A stretch of DNA of 42,636 bases from Desulfarculales bacterium (GCA_031267815.1 JAIRYI010000014.1:1-42636), one strand, 5' to 3'. Shown: positions 7,794 through 16,698, numbered from the stretch's first letter. The notes: generated from the letters alone by a model not told the origin. Numbers and translations are program-made.

Positions 7794-8354
7794 ATGCGGC
7801 TGAAAAATATTATTTTGTTGCTCCTGGCCTTGTCCGGCTGCGCCGGTTCGGGAACGCAGGTGATGATGGGCAGAGACATCAATTTGCCCGCCGCGGGGGG
7901 CAGCGCCGTTTTCCTGGAGGTCTATAACAACAGCGTTGCTCCTCTGGACAATCTGCGGGATTTGCTGGCCGGGCGCTTACGCCAGCAGGGCTATCAGGTA
8001 CTGGAAACCCTTGATCAGGCTCATTACTATGTGCAGCTTGACGTGGTGGAGTTTGGCCTTTCCACGGAAATCAGCCAATCCCCCATTATTCCCGGCATCG
8101 GGATCGGGCTGGGCAGCTGGGGGGGCATAGGCTTAGGGCTGGGGGCAAGCCTGCCCGGCCTTTTCAGCCGTCAGAGTTCCCGCTATACCATGTATGCCTA
8201 TCTGCGCATTGAAGAAATGCGGAATCAGGCGGGGACAATGCATGAATCCAGCCTGGTCAGCCTCAGCGAGAGCGCGACTTTTGAAGAAGGAGTGGTTTCC
8301 ACCCGCGACGCCATGCTGGATCGGATCATGGCGTTGTTTAAATCAGCAGATTAA
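7794..8354 (+). CDS. TraT-like outer-membrane lipoprotein
   Basis: A 186-residue lipoprotein with a short hydrophobic signal and lipobox LSGC (Cys16). The middle, VFLEVYNNSVAPLDNLRDLL followed by RLRQQGYQVLETLDQAHYYVQ, matches the TraT complement-resistance family (VFLQI-N-S ... KGYQV--DKA-YW-Q in TraT). A glycine-rich stretch (about residues 101-125: PGIGIGLGSWGG and onward) replaces the glycine/alanine-rich membrane segment of TraT. TraT proteins lie in the outer membrane, which supports a two-membrane cell. An ACGGAGG ribosome-binding site precedes the ATG. It converges on the TetR gene. Function beyond the family is unknown. Confidence 0.78.
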   Translation: MRLKNIILLLLALSGCAGSGTQVMMGRDINLPAAGGSAVFLEVYNNSVAPLDNLRDLLAGRLRQQGYQVLETLDQAHYYVQLDVVEFGLSTEISQSPIIPGIGIGLGSWGGIGLGLGASLPGLFSRQSSRYTMYAYLRIEEMRNQAGTMHESSLVSLSESATFEEGVVSTRDAMLDRIMALFKSAD

Positions 8355-8361
8355 CCCGGAT

Positions 8362-8394
8362 AGTGATTGGTTACTCAAAATAATCCGCCCTCAA
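8362..8394. repeat. 33-bp copy of the dnaA start region, copy 2
   Basis: Begins seven bases after the lipoprotein stop codon and matches 4243-4275 at 32 of 33 positions. On the minus strand it carries the dnaA ribosome-binding site, TTG start and first codons, which then run into an unrelated 11-residue frame ending at a TGA. It lies downstream of the TetR gene on that strand. Confidence 0.85.
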
Positions 8395-8421
8395 GCTAAA
8401 GCGGCAATCTGTTTTACTTCG

Positions 8422-8459
8422 CGCGCCTTTTCTCTGGCCGAAGCCAGAGAAAAGGCGCG
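8422..8459. terminator. Convergent hairpin between lipoprotein and TetR gene
   Basis: A perfect 17-bp inverted repeat (8422-8438 with 8443-8459) around a CGAA tetraloop, the strongest hairpin in this part of the window. The stem contains runs of T/A four long, but no long U-tract follows on either strand. It sits between two converging genes, so a bidirectional terminator is the natural reading. Confidence 0.65.
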
Positions 8460-8479
8460 TTCGTCCCCGCTCAAAACTT

Positions 8480-9070
8480 TTATTCCTGAACAATTCCGCG
8501 GGCAAAGACCCGGCTCAAGCTGTCCAGGGTCTGGGCGCCGGGGCTGACCAGGCCTTGACCCAGGGCGAAAAAGCCGCAGCTGAGGCTTAAAATGCTCAAA
8601 GCCAGATCGGCGGCATTTTCCCGCCATGCCGTCTCTTTGCAGGCGGGGCGGATCACCTCCGCCAATTTTTCCAGATGCCGGGTAAAGATCTGTTTAATCT
8701 CGCCGCCCTCCGCTCCGGAACGGACCGCCAAACCCTGGACAAGTAAAGAAGCCACTTCCGGACGCAATTGGAAGTAACGCAGATACACTCCGCCCACATT
8801 GGCCAGCCCCACTCCGGGGTCAGGCTGACTGAGCGGGCTTAAGCGCCGGCTCAGATCATTGAGCCAGTAGTCCAGCGATTGAAATACAAAATCATCTTTA
8901 TTTTTAAAAATATTAAAGAATGTCCCCTTGCCCACCCCGGCCGCGCCGGTTATTTCCTCCACTGGACAGTTGGAAATTCCCTTTTCCGCCATTAACTTGG
9001 CGCCCATATCAATAAGCTTGCGTTTAAGCTGCTGATGCCGTTGCTGGGTGCGTGAACTGGCTCCTTCCAT
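8480..9070 (-). CDS. TetR-family transcriptional regulator
   Basis: A 196-residue one-component repressor-type regulator. The N-terminal helix-turn-helix is typical: LIDMGAKLMAEKGISNCPVE, then EITGAAGVGKGTFFNIFKNK and DDFVFQSL. The remaining helices (about 70-190) form the variable ligand-binding domain, with no recognisable ligand signature. The gene before it on the same strand is the SPOR protein (9096-9464), only 25 bases away, so they may be co-transcribed. It converges on the TraT-like lipoprotein. The target genes cannot be deduced. Confidence 0.88.
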   Translation of the reverse strand: MEGASSRTQQRHQQLKRKLIDMGAKLMAEKGISNCPVEEITGAAGVGKGTFFNIFKNKDDFVFQSLDYWLNDLSRRLSPLSQPDPGVGLANVGGVYLRYFQLRPEVASLLVQGLAVRSGAEGGEIKQIFTRHLEKLAEVIRPACKETAWRENAADLALSILSLSCGFFALGQGLVSPGAQTLDSLSRVFARGIVQE

Positions 9071-9095
9071 TTTTTAACCTGCTCAAACCGGACGG

Positions 9096-9464
9096 CTAAT
9101 ACTGATCCAGATCGATAATCAACGGGTCAACCTTGAATTTACCAGCAATAGCCTGCAGACTTTCCCTGGCCTGATCATAAGCGGTGAACGGACCCACCAG
9201 GACATAATACCGGACTTTGTCATCCAGGCGCGGGCGCTCTTCCACCCAGGCGGCATAGCCGGCCAGGGAAAGAGTTTCCGCCAAACGGTTGGATTGGACG
9301 GGACCGACGAAAACGCCCACCTGCACCGCGTAATGGGAGGGGGAAACCGCAGCCGCCCAAGGAGCGCTTTGCAGAGACAGGCCCAAACCTAAAATAATTA
9401 ACCAGACTGGATAATTAAGAATTGATCGAACCCAGCGGGGGCGGCATGTGACAATTAATTTCAA
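9096..9464 (-). CDS. SPOR-domain protein
   Basis: A membrane-anchored or exported protein with one hydrophobic segment (WLIILGLGLSLQSAPWAAA) followed by a C-terminal SPOR domain: YAVQVGVFVGPVQSNRLAET, then YYVLVGPFTAYDQARESLQA. SPOR domains bind glycan strands lacking stem peptides, usually at the division septum. I choose the TTG at 9464 because AAAGG stands eight bases before it; an in-frame TTG at 9494 would add ten residues but has no ribosome-binding site. At about 120 residues it is a minimal SPOR protein. The 175 bp upstream, up to 9639, hold nothing I can identify. Confidence 0.8.
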   Translation of the reverse strand: MKLIVTCRPRWVRSILNYPVWLIILGLGLSLQSAPWAAAVSPSHYAVQVGVFVGPVQSNRLAETLSLAGYAAWVEERPRLDDKVRYYVLVGPFTAYDQARESLQAIAGKFKVDPLIIDLDQY

Positions 9465-9639
9465 TAAACTGACCTTTGTGGGTACAAAAAGCAATGAACC
9501 GCAACCGCTGCGTTTTTCGTAACCGGATGTTTTGTTGGTCTTAATAATAACAGATTGTACGAAAAATATCTTTTTAAATTCCTGCTCTTCCCCTGCTTCT
9601 TCCCCGGCTCTGCAACCCGTTTTAAGCTCCGCCGCCAGT

Positions 9640-11511
9640 TCAGACCAAAAGGCAGACAGCGCCCAGCCACAGGCTCATTTCCAAAAGCAGCCACTGCCCG
9701 GCGGTCAGAAAAAGCGCCCGCCGGGGGATTATCCATTGCCACAGATTTAGGGCCAGCCAAGGGGCGAAAAGGGCCGGACTTAAAAGCAAGGGCCAGCCTG
9801 TCAGGCATAAAGGAGCCATAATCAGGCCCAGGCCGGATAAAAGGCTCAACAAATTGAGTAGCATCCTGGTATGGCGCGGGCCCAGAATAATGGGTACGGT
9901 CTCCTGGCCTATAAAGAGATCTCCTTGCATGTTGCACAGATCGGAGAGGGAATTTCTGGTAAACATAAGAGTCATGACATAGAGAAGCGCCGCCGCCGGC
10001 AGACCCCGGCCGCTACCGGAAGCGGCGTCCAGATAAGCCGGCAGCGCTGGCAAAAGAGCGCAGGCCACGCCCCAGGCCAAGACCGTGTTAACGGTTTTGG
10101 AGCCGGGCAGGGAACGCAGACGGGCCACAAACCCATGTTGGGGCAGGGAATAAATAATGCCCAGACCCATCATGGCCAGCAGGCAGAAAAAGGAAGGCAG
10201 GCCCGCCAGAAAAGACAGAAGCAGAGCGCCCGCGGCGCCGGCCCCGGCCAGGGGCCAGAGAATTTTGCGATGGCGGTAGAGGAAAATGCTCTGCTCCGGG
10301 TCACTATACTGATCGGCCTGACTGCGCCACAAACGGTTGCCCAGATGCATGGCCAGCACAAAACAGAAGGCCATGGCGGCAGGAAGCCAGGCCGGGATCA
10401 GACCTTGTATGCGCATGGCCGCCATGGTCAGGGCGGCCGCGCCCAGGCCCAGAGCCGCCTGACTGCGCAGCAGAAAAACTGTCAACGCCCGGCCCGCCCT
10501 TGACCCCAGGGAAGGCGTCCGCCCCGGCAGGTCTTCAAGCCGGCGGATAATTTTTTTTATCATCCAATTGGGAGTGCTGGCTCCGGCGGTTACGCCAACG
10601 GTATTAAGGCCCGCCAATTGCCCGCGGGGAAGATCGCCTTCATCTTCCACCAGAAAGGCCGGCGTTCCGTTTTTCGCGGCCAGATCGGCCAGGCGCAGGC
10701 TGTTGGCGCTCTGCCGCCCTCCTACCACCACCACCGCGTCCACTTCCCGCGCCATTTTTATAACTTCATCCTGGCGTTTGCGGGTGGCCGAACAAATAGT
10801 CTGGTAAACGCGCACTTCCCCGAAACGCGCTTGCAAGGCAGCGCACACCTGCTGGAAGTTCTCCTGATTTTGGGTGGTCTGAGCCACTGCCACCAAATTG
10901 TGCAGGCCGGCGGGCAGGCTGGCCGCTTCCGCGGGCGAACCCACCACATAACCCCGCCTGTGGCGGAGCCGTTCCGCCGGCTTTTGCCGTAAAAATTCCC
11001 GGCGGCGAAAAACAGGAGAGGGGAGAGAGAAATTTTTATCCTTAAGCCGCCCCTTGGCGCCCAATATCCTCTTTACTTTTGGGCTTAAACCGGGAACCCG
11101 GGCATGAGCCAGCAGGCCCACCACTTCGGGATGGGCGGCATCCCCGACAATGATGACCGAAGCCCCCCGCAAGGCGGATTGGGCTATAATCTGCTGTACC
11201 CGGATAACCCGGGCGCAGGTGCCGTCGATAAGCCGGCTGAAGCCGGCGGCTTTAAGTTTGGTTTTAGTTTCCGGAGGCACGCCGTGGGCGCGGATAATTA
11301 CTGTTCCTCCGCTAACCGTTTGCGGAGGAGGGATTTTCTCCAGCACCCGGATCCCCCTTTTCTGTAACAGTTGCATCACCTGGGGATTATGAATAAGGGG
11401 GCCATAGCTATAGATAGGCTTTTCACTCTTGTTTAAGGAAGTTAAAGCCAGTTCCATGGCCCGGCGCACTCCCATGCAGAATCCGGCGGTAGCGGCCAGG
11501 CTCAGGCGCAT
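9640..11511 (-). CDS. ispH: IspH-UbiA fusion protein
   Basis: Residues 1 to about 325 are 4-hydroxy-3-methylbut-2-enyl diphosphate reductase, the last enzyme of the non-mevalonate isoprenoid pathway. The three [4Fe-4S] cysteines are present (Cys12, Cys99, Cys240), as are HNPQV and the catalytic HPEV motif (Glu129). About 45 extra basic residues (142-187) interrupt this domain before YVVGSPAEA. Residues 345-623 are a polytopic membrane domain of the UbiA prenyltransferase type; its second motif, SLSDLCNMQGDLFIGQETVP, is well kept. The first Asp-rich motif looks altered (GNRLWRSQADQYSD). The gene overlaps the upstream dihydrouridine synthase by 10 bases. The fusion could bring isoprenoid supply and a membrane prenyltransfer step together. 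Confidence 0.88.
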   Translation of the reverse strand: MRLSLAATAGFCMGVRRAMELALTSLNKSEKPIYSYGPLIHNPQVMQLLQKRGIRVLEKIPPPQTVSGGTVIIRAHGVPPETKTKLKAAGFSRLIDGTCARVIRVQQIIAQSALRGASVIIVGDAAHPEVVGLLAHARVPGLSPKVKRILGAKGRLKDKNFSLPSPVFRRREFLRQKPAERLRHRRGYVVGSPAEAASLPAGLHNLVAVAQTTQNQENFQQVCAALQARFGEVRVYQTICSATRKRQDEVIKMAREVDAVVVVGGRQSANSLRLADLAAKNGTPAFLVEDEGDLPRGQLAGLNTVGVTAGASTPNWMIKKIIRRLEDLPGRTPSLGSRAGRALTVFLLRSQAALGLGAAALTMAAMRIQGLIPAWLPAAMAFCFVLAMHLGNRLWRSQADQYSDPEQSIFLYRHRKILWPLAGAGAAGALLLSFLAGLPSFFCLLAMMGLGIIYSLPQHGFVARLRSLPGSKTVNTVLAWGVACALLPALPAYLDAASGSGRGLPAAALLYVMTLMFTRNSLSDLCNMQGDLFIGQETVPIILGPRHTRMLLNLLSLLSGLGLIMAPLCLTGWPLLLSPALFAPWLALNLWQWIIPRRALFLTAGQWLLLEMSLWLGAVCLLV

Positions 11512-12479
11512 AATTTCTCCGGGGCGTAAAAAAAATTATCCGCCAAACGAAGAAGCTCGGACAGATCCTTGCACATTCCCGCCCGGCGGCGCAAGGCGCC
11601 AATCCCGGGCTTGCCTCCCCCCCGCCACATGATAAACTGGCGCACCAGATGGAGCGCCAGGCCGGGCCCGTCCAGGCGAAGCGCCAGAGAAGCCTGGGCA
11701 TGCAAATCAAGGCGTATTTCCTCTAATGAAGGTTCGGGAAAAGCATGCCCTTCGCGCAGGGCCCTGGCCCGGGCGAAGATATAGGGATCGGCCAGAGCCG
11801 CGCGGCCAATCATCACGCCGTCGCAGCCGGTCTGAGCCAGCATGGCCACAGCGTCATCCGCGCTTTTCACGTCCCCGTTGCCCACTACCGGCACGGCCGC
11901 CCGCTTTTTCAGCCAGGCAATGGCCGGCCAGCAGGCCCGGCCGCCGTATCCCTGGGCCACGGTACGGGCATGGAGGCAGATGGCCGCCAGAGGCGCATCC
12001 TCCAGAAAAGACATTATCCTCTCCAGATCATTGTGCTTATAGCCCAGACGGATTTTTACCGTAACCGCCTGCCCAAAACCCTGAGCCGCCGCTTCCAGCA
12101 CCTGGCGGGCCAGATCCGGGGTATCCAGCAAAGCGGATCCGGCCCCCTGACGGCGGACTTTACGCACCGGGCAGCCCATGTTTATATCCAAAAGCCCATA
12201 GCCCCGCTTCCTTGCCCAGGCCGCGGCTTTTCCCATGGCCGCGGGATCGGCCCCGAACAATTGCAATGCCAAGGGAGCTTCCTCTTCCAGGGTGCGGGTC
12301 AGGCGCAAAGTCTGAGGCTGCTGGCGGATAAGCCCGGCGCTTGATATCATTTCAGAATATACTAAAGAGGCGCCGCCTTTTTTGAGGGTGAGGCGGAAAG
12401 GAAGATTGCTCACCCCGGCCAGAGGGGCGGCCACAAAAGGAGAAATTAACTCTAAACCAGCCAGCAGCATAATGGGCAA
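11502..12479 (-). CDS. dus: tRNA-dihydrouridine synthase
   Basis: An FMN-dependent enzyme that reduces uridines in tRNA D-loops. The 325-residue protein has the family's TIM barrel: FVAAPLAGVSNLPFR, then LALQLFGADPA, and the active-site motif LLDINMGCPVRKV with catalytic Cys103. FMN- and RNA-contacting motifs follow (KIRLGYKHND, ICLHARTVAQGY, VVGNGDVKSADDA, GVMIGRAAL). The motif spacing is closest to DusB. Its stop overlaps the start of the ispH-ubiA gene by 10 bases, so the two are co-translated. It is divergent from the radical SAM gene at 12543. Confidence 0.92.
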   Translation of the reverse strand: MPIMLLAGLELISPFVAAPLAGVSNLPFRLTLKKGGASLVYSEMISSAGLIRQQPQTLRLTRTLEEEAPLALQLFGADPAAMGKAAAWARKRGYGLLDINMGCPVRKVRRQGAGSALLDTPDLARQVLEAAAQGFGQAVTVKIRLGYKHNDLERIMSFLEDAPLAAICLHARTVAQGYGGRACWPAIAWLKKRAAVPVVGNGDVKSADDAVAMLAQTGCDGVMIGRAALADPYIFARARALREGHAFPEPSLEEIRLDLHAQASLALRLDGPGLALHLVRQFIMWRGGGKPGIGALRRRAGMCKDLSELLRLADNFFYAPEKLCA

Positions 12480-12542
12480 TTGTACCTAAAGCGGCCGGGA
12501 TGAGCCAGTGCCAACACCAAGGACAAAAATCGGGACTGTAAT

Positions 12543-13487
12543 ATGAAGCAACCGCCTTCCGCCCTTTTCGGGCCGGTACCCAGCCGCCGCCTAGGCTTGA
12601 GCTTGGGCATAGACCCGCTTGATTTTAAAACCTGCTCCCTGGACTGCGTCTATTGCGAGCTGGGCCTTACTACCCGTCTTACCGGCCGGCGCGGCCGCTG
12701 GCGCGATTACCGCCAGATTCTGACTCAGGTTAAGAACTGTCTCTCGCAAATGAAACGCATACCCGACAGCCTGACGGTAAGCGGTTCCGGCGAGCCTACC
12801 CTGCATCTGGATCTGGGGGCTTTGCTGGAAGGCCTGGGCCAGTTAAGCCCGGCCCGGCGGACGGTGATCACCAATTCCACCTTGCTTCATTTACCCCAGG
12901 TACGCCGGGATCTGGGCAAAGCTGATTTGCTGATGCCCAGTCTGGACGCGCTGAGTCCGCCGGTTTTCGCGGCTCTCAACCGCCCGGCGCCTGATTTGAA
13001 CCCGCAAAAAATGCTGCGCGGGCTCATGGACTTGCGACAGGAATTTTCCGGTCCCATTTGGCTGGAAATATTGCTGGTGGCCGGGATCAATGACCAGGAA
13101 GAAGAATTGGACAAACTGCGCCGGGCCGCGGCCGATCTGCGGCCGGATCTGGTGCAGCTCAATACTATTGTCCGCCCCCCGGCCCTGGCCGCTTACGCTC
13201 CGGTGAGCGCCCCCCGCCTGGCCGCTTTGGCGGCCGGCTTTGATCCTCCCGCCGTTGTCATTTCTCCCCCCCAGGCCCCAAACAGTCCGCGGGAAGAAGC
13301 CGGGAATGAGGCGGAAGACGTCATTATCCGGACTGTCAGAATGCGGCCCTGTACCGGCCGGGATCTGCTTAATGTCACCGGCCTGAACCGGATCCTTTTG
13401 CAAAGCTCCTTGCGCCGCCTCCTGGCCCAGGGGGCGATAGAAATTCAGGACTATGCCGGCCGCCGTTATTATCGGGGCAAAATATGA
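12543..13487 (+). CDS. Radical SAM protein with C-terminal winged-helix-like domain
   Basis: A 314-residue radical SAM enzyme of the COG0731 type. The N-terminus FGPVPSRRLGLSLGID is characteristic, and the [4Fe-4S]/SAM motif is Cys31-x3-Cys35-x2-Cys38 (CSLDCVYC). VSGSGEPTLH is the SAM-contacting GEPT-type motif. The last 75 residues (EDVIIRTVRMRPCTGRDLL and onward, up to YAGRRYYRGKI) look like a winged helix. The substrate is unknown; related proteins are often only called Fe-S oxidoreductases. It overlaps the HAD gene by four bases (ATGA), so the two are translationally coupled. Confidence 0.82.
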   Translation: MKQPPSALFGPVPSRRLGLSLGIDPLDFKTCSLDCVYCELGLTTRLTGRRGRWRDYRQILTQVKNCLSQMKRIPDSLTVSGSGEPTLHLDLGALLEGLGQLSPARRTVITNSTLLHLPQVRRDLGKADLLMPSLDALSPPVFAALNRPAPDLNPQKMLRGLMDLRQEFSGPIWLEILLVAGINDQEEELDKLRRAAADLRPDLVQLNTIVRPPALAAYAPVSAPRLAALAAGFDPPAVVISPPQAPNSPREEAGNEAEDVIIRTVRMRPCTGRDLLNVTGLNRILLQSSLRRLLAQGAIEIQDYAGRRYYRGKI

Positions 13488-14158
13488 AGAAAAAAATCAA
13501 AATCAAAGCCCTCATTCTGGACTTCGACGGCACCATGGCCACTCCCTCAACTCTGGATTTTGACGGTATTAACCAGACCCTCTCCCTTAATCTGCGCCAA
13601 AAAGGGCTGCTCTGGCCGGAACAGGGCTATCTGCTGGAACGAATCCGTATTTTATATGAAACCCTGCCCCGCGCTTGGGGAGAGGAGAAAAGCAATGCCC
13701 TGTTGCGGGAAATAAAAGCCTATATAATGAGCCGGGAAATGGAAGCGGCCAGAGAAAGCCGCCTGTTCAGCTTCACCCCGAAGGTGCTTGCCCAGGCCCA
13801 GGCAATGGGCCTGAGTCTGGCTATTGCCAGCCGCAACTGCGGGCCGGCCATTTTGTCGGTCTTTCCCGAAGCCCGCAATTATGTCCTCCTGTCCAGAGAA
13901 AAGGTGACTCAGATCAAGCCTCACCCCGGTCATTTCCGGGAAGCGGCCCGGCTTATGGGAGTGGATATAGACGCCTGCGCCGCCGCCGGCGATCATGTCA
14001 TGGATATGGAGGCGGCCGCGGCGGCCGGCTGTCTGGGAGTGGGAGTTCTGAGCGGTTTGAGCAGCGCCGGGGAATTGCGGGAAGGAGGCGCGGATATTAT
14101 TGTCGCCGGGCTGGCCCAGTTACTGCCAATCCTGGCGGAAAAAGGCTATCTGGCTTAA
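13484..14158 (+). CDS. HAD-superfamily hydrolase (phosphoglycolate phosphatase-like)
   Basis: A 224-residue haloacid dehalogenase-type phosphatase. Motif I is LILDFDGTMATP with the nucleophile and acid aspartates, motif II is LAIASRN, the motif III lysine lies in REKVTQIKPHPGHF, and motif IV is AAGDHVMDMEAA. A helical cap lies between motifs I and II (about residues 30-95). This arrangement is that of Gph-like enzymes, but the substrate cannot be told. It starts inside the end of the radical SAM gene (ATGA overlap). Confidence 0.85.
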   Translation: MKKKIKIKALILDFDGTMATPSTLDFDGINQTLSLNLRQKGLLWPEQGYLLERIRILYETLPRAWGEEKSNALLREIKAYIMSREMEAARESRLFSFTPKVLAQAQAMGLSLAIASRNCGPAILSVFPEARNYVLLSREKVTQIKPHPGHFREAARLMGVDIDACAAAGDHVMDMEAAAAAGCLGVGVLSGLSSAGELREGGADIIVAGLAQLLPILAEKGYLA

Positions 14159-14243
14159 AGCCAGAAAAATGGACTCCGAAAAACCGCCCAAATCACCCTT
14201 AAACCGGCTAAAGGCAAACTCTTTTTGCGGAAAGTATGGGCTT

Positions 14244-16010
14244 ATGATTATTTCCCTGCGCCTGCGTATATTTCTGTATTCTCTTTTCTGTCTGGCCCTG
14301 ATGGGAAGCGGCCTTCTCCTGGTTTTACAGCCCTGGCTGGAAGAGCGGAATGAAGAGACGATTTATCAGCGGCTGAAAACCGCTTCCGCTTTGAGCATTA
14401 AAACAGCAGCCCGCCACGAAGGCGATGATTGGCATGATTTGGTGCGGGAACTGAGTCAGGCCTGCGCCTGCCGGGTCTCTGTCATCACTAGCCAGGGACG
14501 GCTGCTGGCCGACTCTCTTTTACATCCCGATGATTTTGCTCACCAGGAAGATCACGGGCAAAGAAAGGAAATCGTGGAAGCCCTGCTTACCGGCCTGGGC
14601 AGCAGCCTGCGCCACAGCAGTTCTCTGGCGGAAAGACAGCTTTATCTGGCCCAGCCGCTGCCGGAGAGGGAAATTGTCCTGCGCTTTTCCTCCGCTCCGC
14701 CCGCGCGGCCTTTGGCTCTTCTGCCCTGGCCGGACTTGCTGCTCCTGCTGGGGGGCGGTATCCTGCTGCTGTTTCTCAGCGCCCGCCTCCTGGCTGGGCG
14801 CTATGAGCGGCCGGTGCGGGAAATAGCCGCTTCTCTGCCCGATCTTGCCCAGGGCCAGGCTACTTTCCTCTGGCGCGCCCTCAAATACGATCCGGATATA
14901 GCCCGTCTGGGCCAAGGCCTGGAAGCCGCCGCCCAGGCCATAAAAGATAAATTTCATAAACTCGGACAGGACGCCATGCGCCTGCAGAGTCTTTTGCAGG
15001 GTATGGCGGAACCGGTTTTGGCGGTAAACCAGGATAAGCGTATAAGCCTTTGCAATCAGGCGGCGGAAAGACTGCTGGGGACGGATATCCTGGGGCGGAA
15101 CACGGCTTCGGTCATCCGCAGCGCGGAACTGCCGGCCGCCCTGCACCGGGCGGCCCGGGAAAAAGAGGCGGTGCGCGAAGAAATTTTTCTGCCGGGCGGG
15201 CAGGTGTGGGAAGCGGTGTGTTCTCCCTTGCCGGAAACAGCCGGCTTGGCCGAAGTGGTGGTTATTTTGCATAATATTACCCAGGCCAAACAATTGGAAA
15301 ATATTCGCCGGGATTTTGTGGCCAATTTTTCTCATGAACTGCGCACCCCTCTGGCGGTAATTCAGGCCGCCCAGGAGACCCTAAGCGGCTTCTTCACCAA
15401 TGATGAGGGCAAGCGCTTTCTGGACAGCATTGCCCGGCAAACAGCCCGCCTGCAGGCGATCCTGGATGATTTGCTCAAACTGGCCCGTTTGGAATCGCCC
15501 GAGTGGCTGACCGCGCCCCACCAACCGGTTGCCGTGGCCCGGCTTATCCATGAAGCCGGCCGGGCTTTGGAAGAAAAAGCCAGGGCCGCCCAGGTGACTG
15601 TAGTGATTGAGCCGCTGCCGGATATAATTATCCAGGCGGAAGCTCATACTCTGGAGCAGGCGCTCGTCAATTTATTGGATAACGCGGTTAAATACAGCCC
15701 TGCCGGAGGCCGGGTGTTTGTGCGCGCCGGCCGAAGCGAAGGCCGGCTGGAGATCGCGGTGGAAGACAGCGGCCCCGGCATCGCTCCGGAACATCAGGAG
15801 CGCATTTTTGAGCGTTTTTACCGGGTTGACAAAAGCCGGGCCAGTTTGCCGGGCAGCACCGGCCTAGGCCTGGCCATTGCCCGGCACGCGGCCCGACTGC
15901 ATGGCGGGGAAGTGAAATTAAAAAGCCGGCTTAACCGGGGCAGCGTTTTTTATCTAATTGTGCCTCTGGCGAAAGACGCGGATCGGGAGGATGGTCAACT
16001 TGAAAACTAA
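14244..16010 (+). CDS. PhoR-type sensor histidine kinase
   Basis: A membrane sensor kinase of about 588 residues. Order: a transmembrane helix (IFLYSLFCLALMGSGLLLVL), an extracytoplasmic sensor part, a second helix (LPWPDLLLLLGGGILLLFL), a HAMP-like linker, a PAS domain (SLLQGMAEPVLAVNQDKR), then HisKA with phospho-acceptor His364 (FVANFSHELRTPL) and the ATPase domain (N box LVNLLDNAVKYSP, G1 VEDSGPGIAPE, F box ERFYRV, G2 GSTGLGLAIA). This layout matches PhoR. I place the start at the ATG at 14244, just before the first helix; an ATG at 14169 is an alternative. Its end overlaps the response-regulator gene. No phosphate-transport genes are nearby, so the stimulus is unproven. Confidence 0.9.
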   Translation: MIISLRLRIFLYSLFCLALMGSGLLLVLQPWLEERNEETIYQRLKTASALSIKTAARHEGDDWHDLVRELSQACACRVSVITSQGRLLADSLLHPDDFAHQEDHGQRKEIVEALLTGLGSSLRHSSSLAERQLYLAQPLPEREIVLRFSSAPPARPLALLPWPDLLLLLGGGILLLFLSARLLAGRYERPVREIAASLPDLAQGQATFLWRALKYDPDIARLGQGLEAAAQAIKDKFHKLGQDAMRLQSLLQGMAEPVLAVNQDKRISLCNQAAERLLGTDILGRNTASVIRSAELPAALHRAAREKEAVREEIFLPGGQVWEAVCSPLPETAGLAEVVVILHNITQAKQLENIRRDFVANFSHELRTPLAVIQAAQETLSGFFTNDEGKRFLDSIARQTARLQAILDDLLKLARLESPEWLTAPHQPVAVARLIHEAGRALEEKARAAQVTVVIEPLPDIIIQAEAHTLEQALVNLLDNAVKYSPAGGRVFVRAGRSEGRLEIAVEDSGPGIAPEHQERIFERFYRVDKSRASLPGSTGLGLAIARHAARLHGGEVKLKSRLNRGSVFYLIVPLAKDADREDGQLEN

Positions 16011-16698
16011 CGCCCGGATACTGATCGTGGAAGACGATCCTGATTTGAGCGATCTGCTCAACTACAATCTCCGCAACAGCGGTTTTGAATGCAAACTTAT
16101 TCCTGACGGCCTGCAGGCCCATGCCTGGCTCAAGAACAATACACCGGATTTGATCCTGTTGGATTTAATGCTGCCCGGCATGGACGGGCTGGAACTGAGC
16201 CGGCGCCTGCGCCAGGACAAAAAAGACATTCCCCTGATCATGCTGACCGCCAAATCCGAGGAAGTGGACAAAGTGGTGGGCCTGGAACTGGGAGCTGACG
16301 ACTATGTGACCAAACCGTTCAACATGCGGGAACTCATATTGCGGGTCAAGGCGGTGCTGCGGCGGGGACGGGCCGAGCATGAACTGCCGCCGGAGCGTTC
16401 CTGGGGGCGTCTGCGCATTGACGAACAGGCGCATCAGGCCTGGCTGGACGATAAACCGCTGGAACTCACCGCCACTGAATTTGCTCTGCTCCTGTTTTTA
16501 TCCTCCCGCCCGGGACGGGTGCAAACCAGGGAACATTTACTGGAGCAGGTGTGGGGCTACGCCAATCCCGGCTACGCCCGCACCGTGGACACTCATATGC
16601 GCCGCCTGCGCCAGAAACTGGAACCAATTCAGGACTGCCTGGAGACCATGCGCGGGGTGGGCTACCGCTTTAATCCCGACCCGGCCAGGCAGACGTGA
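16000..16698 (+). CDS. OmpR/PhoB-family response regulator
   Basis: Partner of the preceding kinase. The receiver domain (about 1-120) has the acidic pair Glu11-Asp12, phospho-acceptor Asp55 (LILLDLMLPGMDG), the LTAKSEE switch and the conserved Lys in YVTKPFN. A C-terminal OmpR-type winged helix follows (LTATEFALLLFLSS, REHLLEQVWGY, RTVDTHMRRLRQKL, RGVGYRF). GGGAGG at 15985-15990 directly abuts an ATG at 15991 but is nine bases from the TTG at 16000, so I prefer the TTG start; the ATG would add three residues. It overlaps the kinase stop, showing translational coupling. Confidence 0.92.
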   Translation: MKTNARILIVEDDPDLSDLLNYNLRNSGFECKLIPDGLQAHAWLKNNTPDLILLDLMLPGMDGLELSRRLRQDKKDIPLIMLTAKSEEVDKVVGLELGADDYVTKPFNMRELILRVKAVLRRGRAEHELPPERSWGRLRIDEQAHQAWLDDKPLELTATEFALLLFLSSRPGRVQTREHLLEQVWGYANPGYARTVDTHMRRLRQKLEPIQDCLETMRGVGYRFNPDPARQT

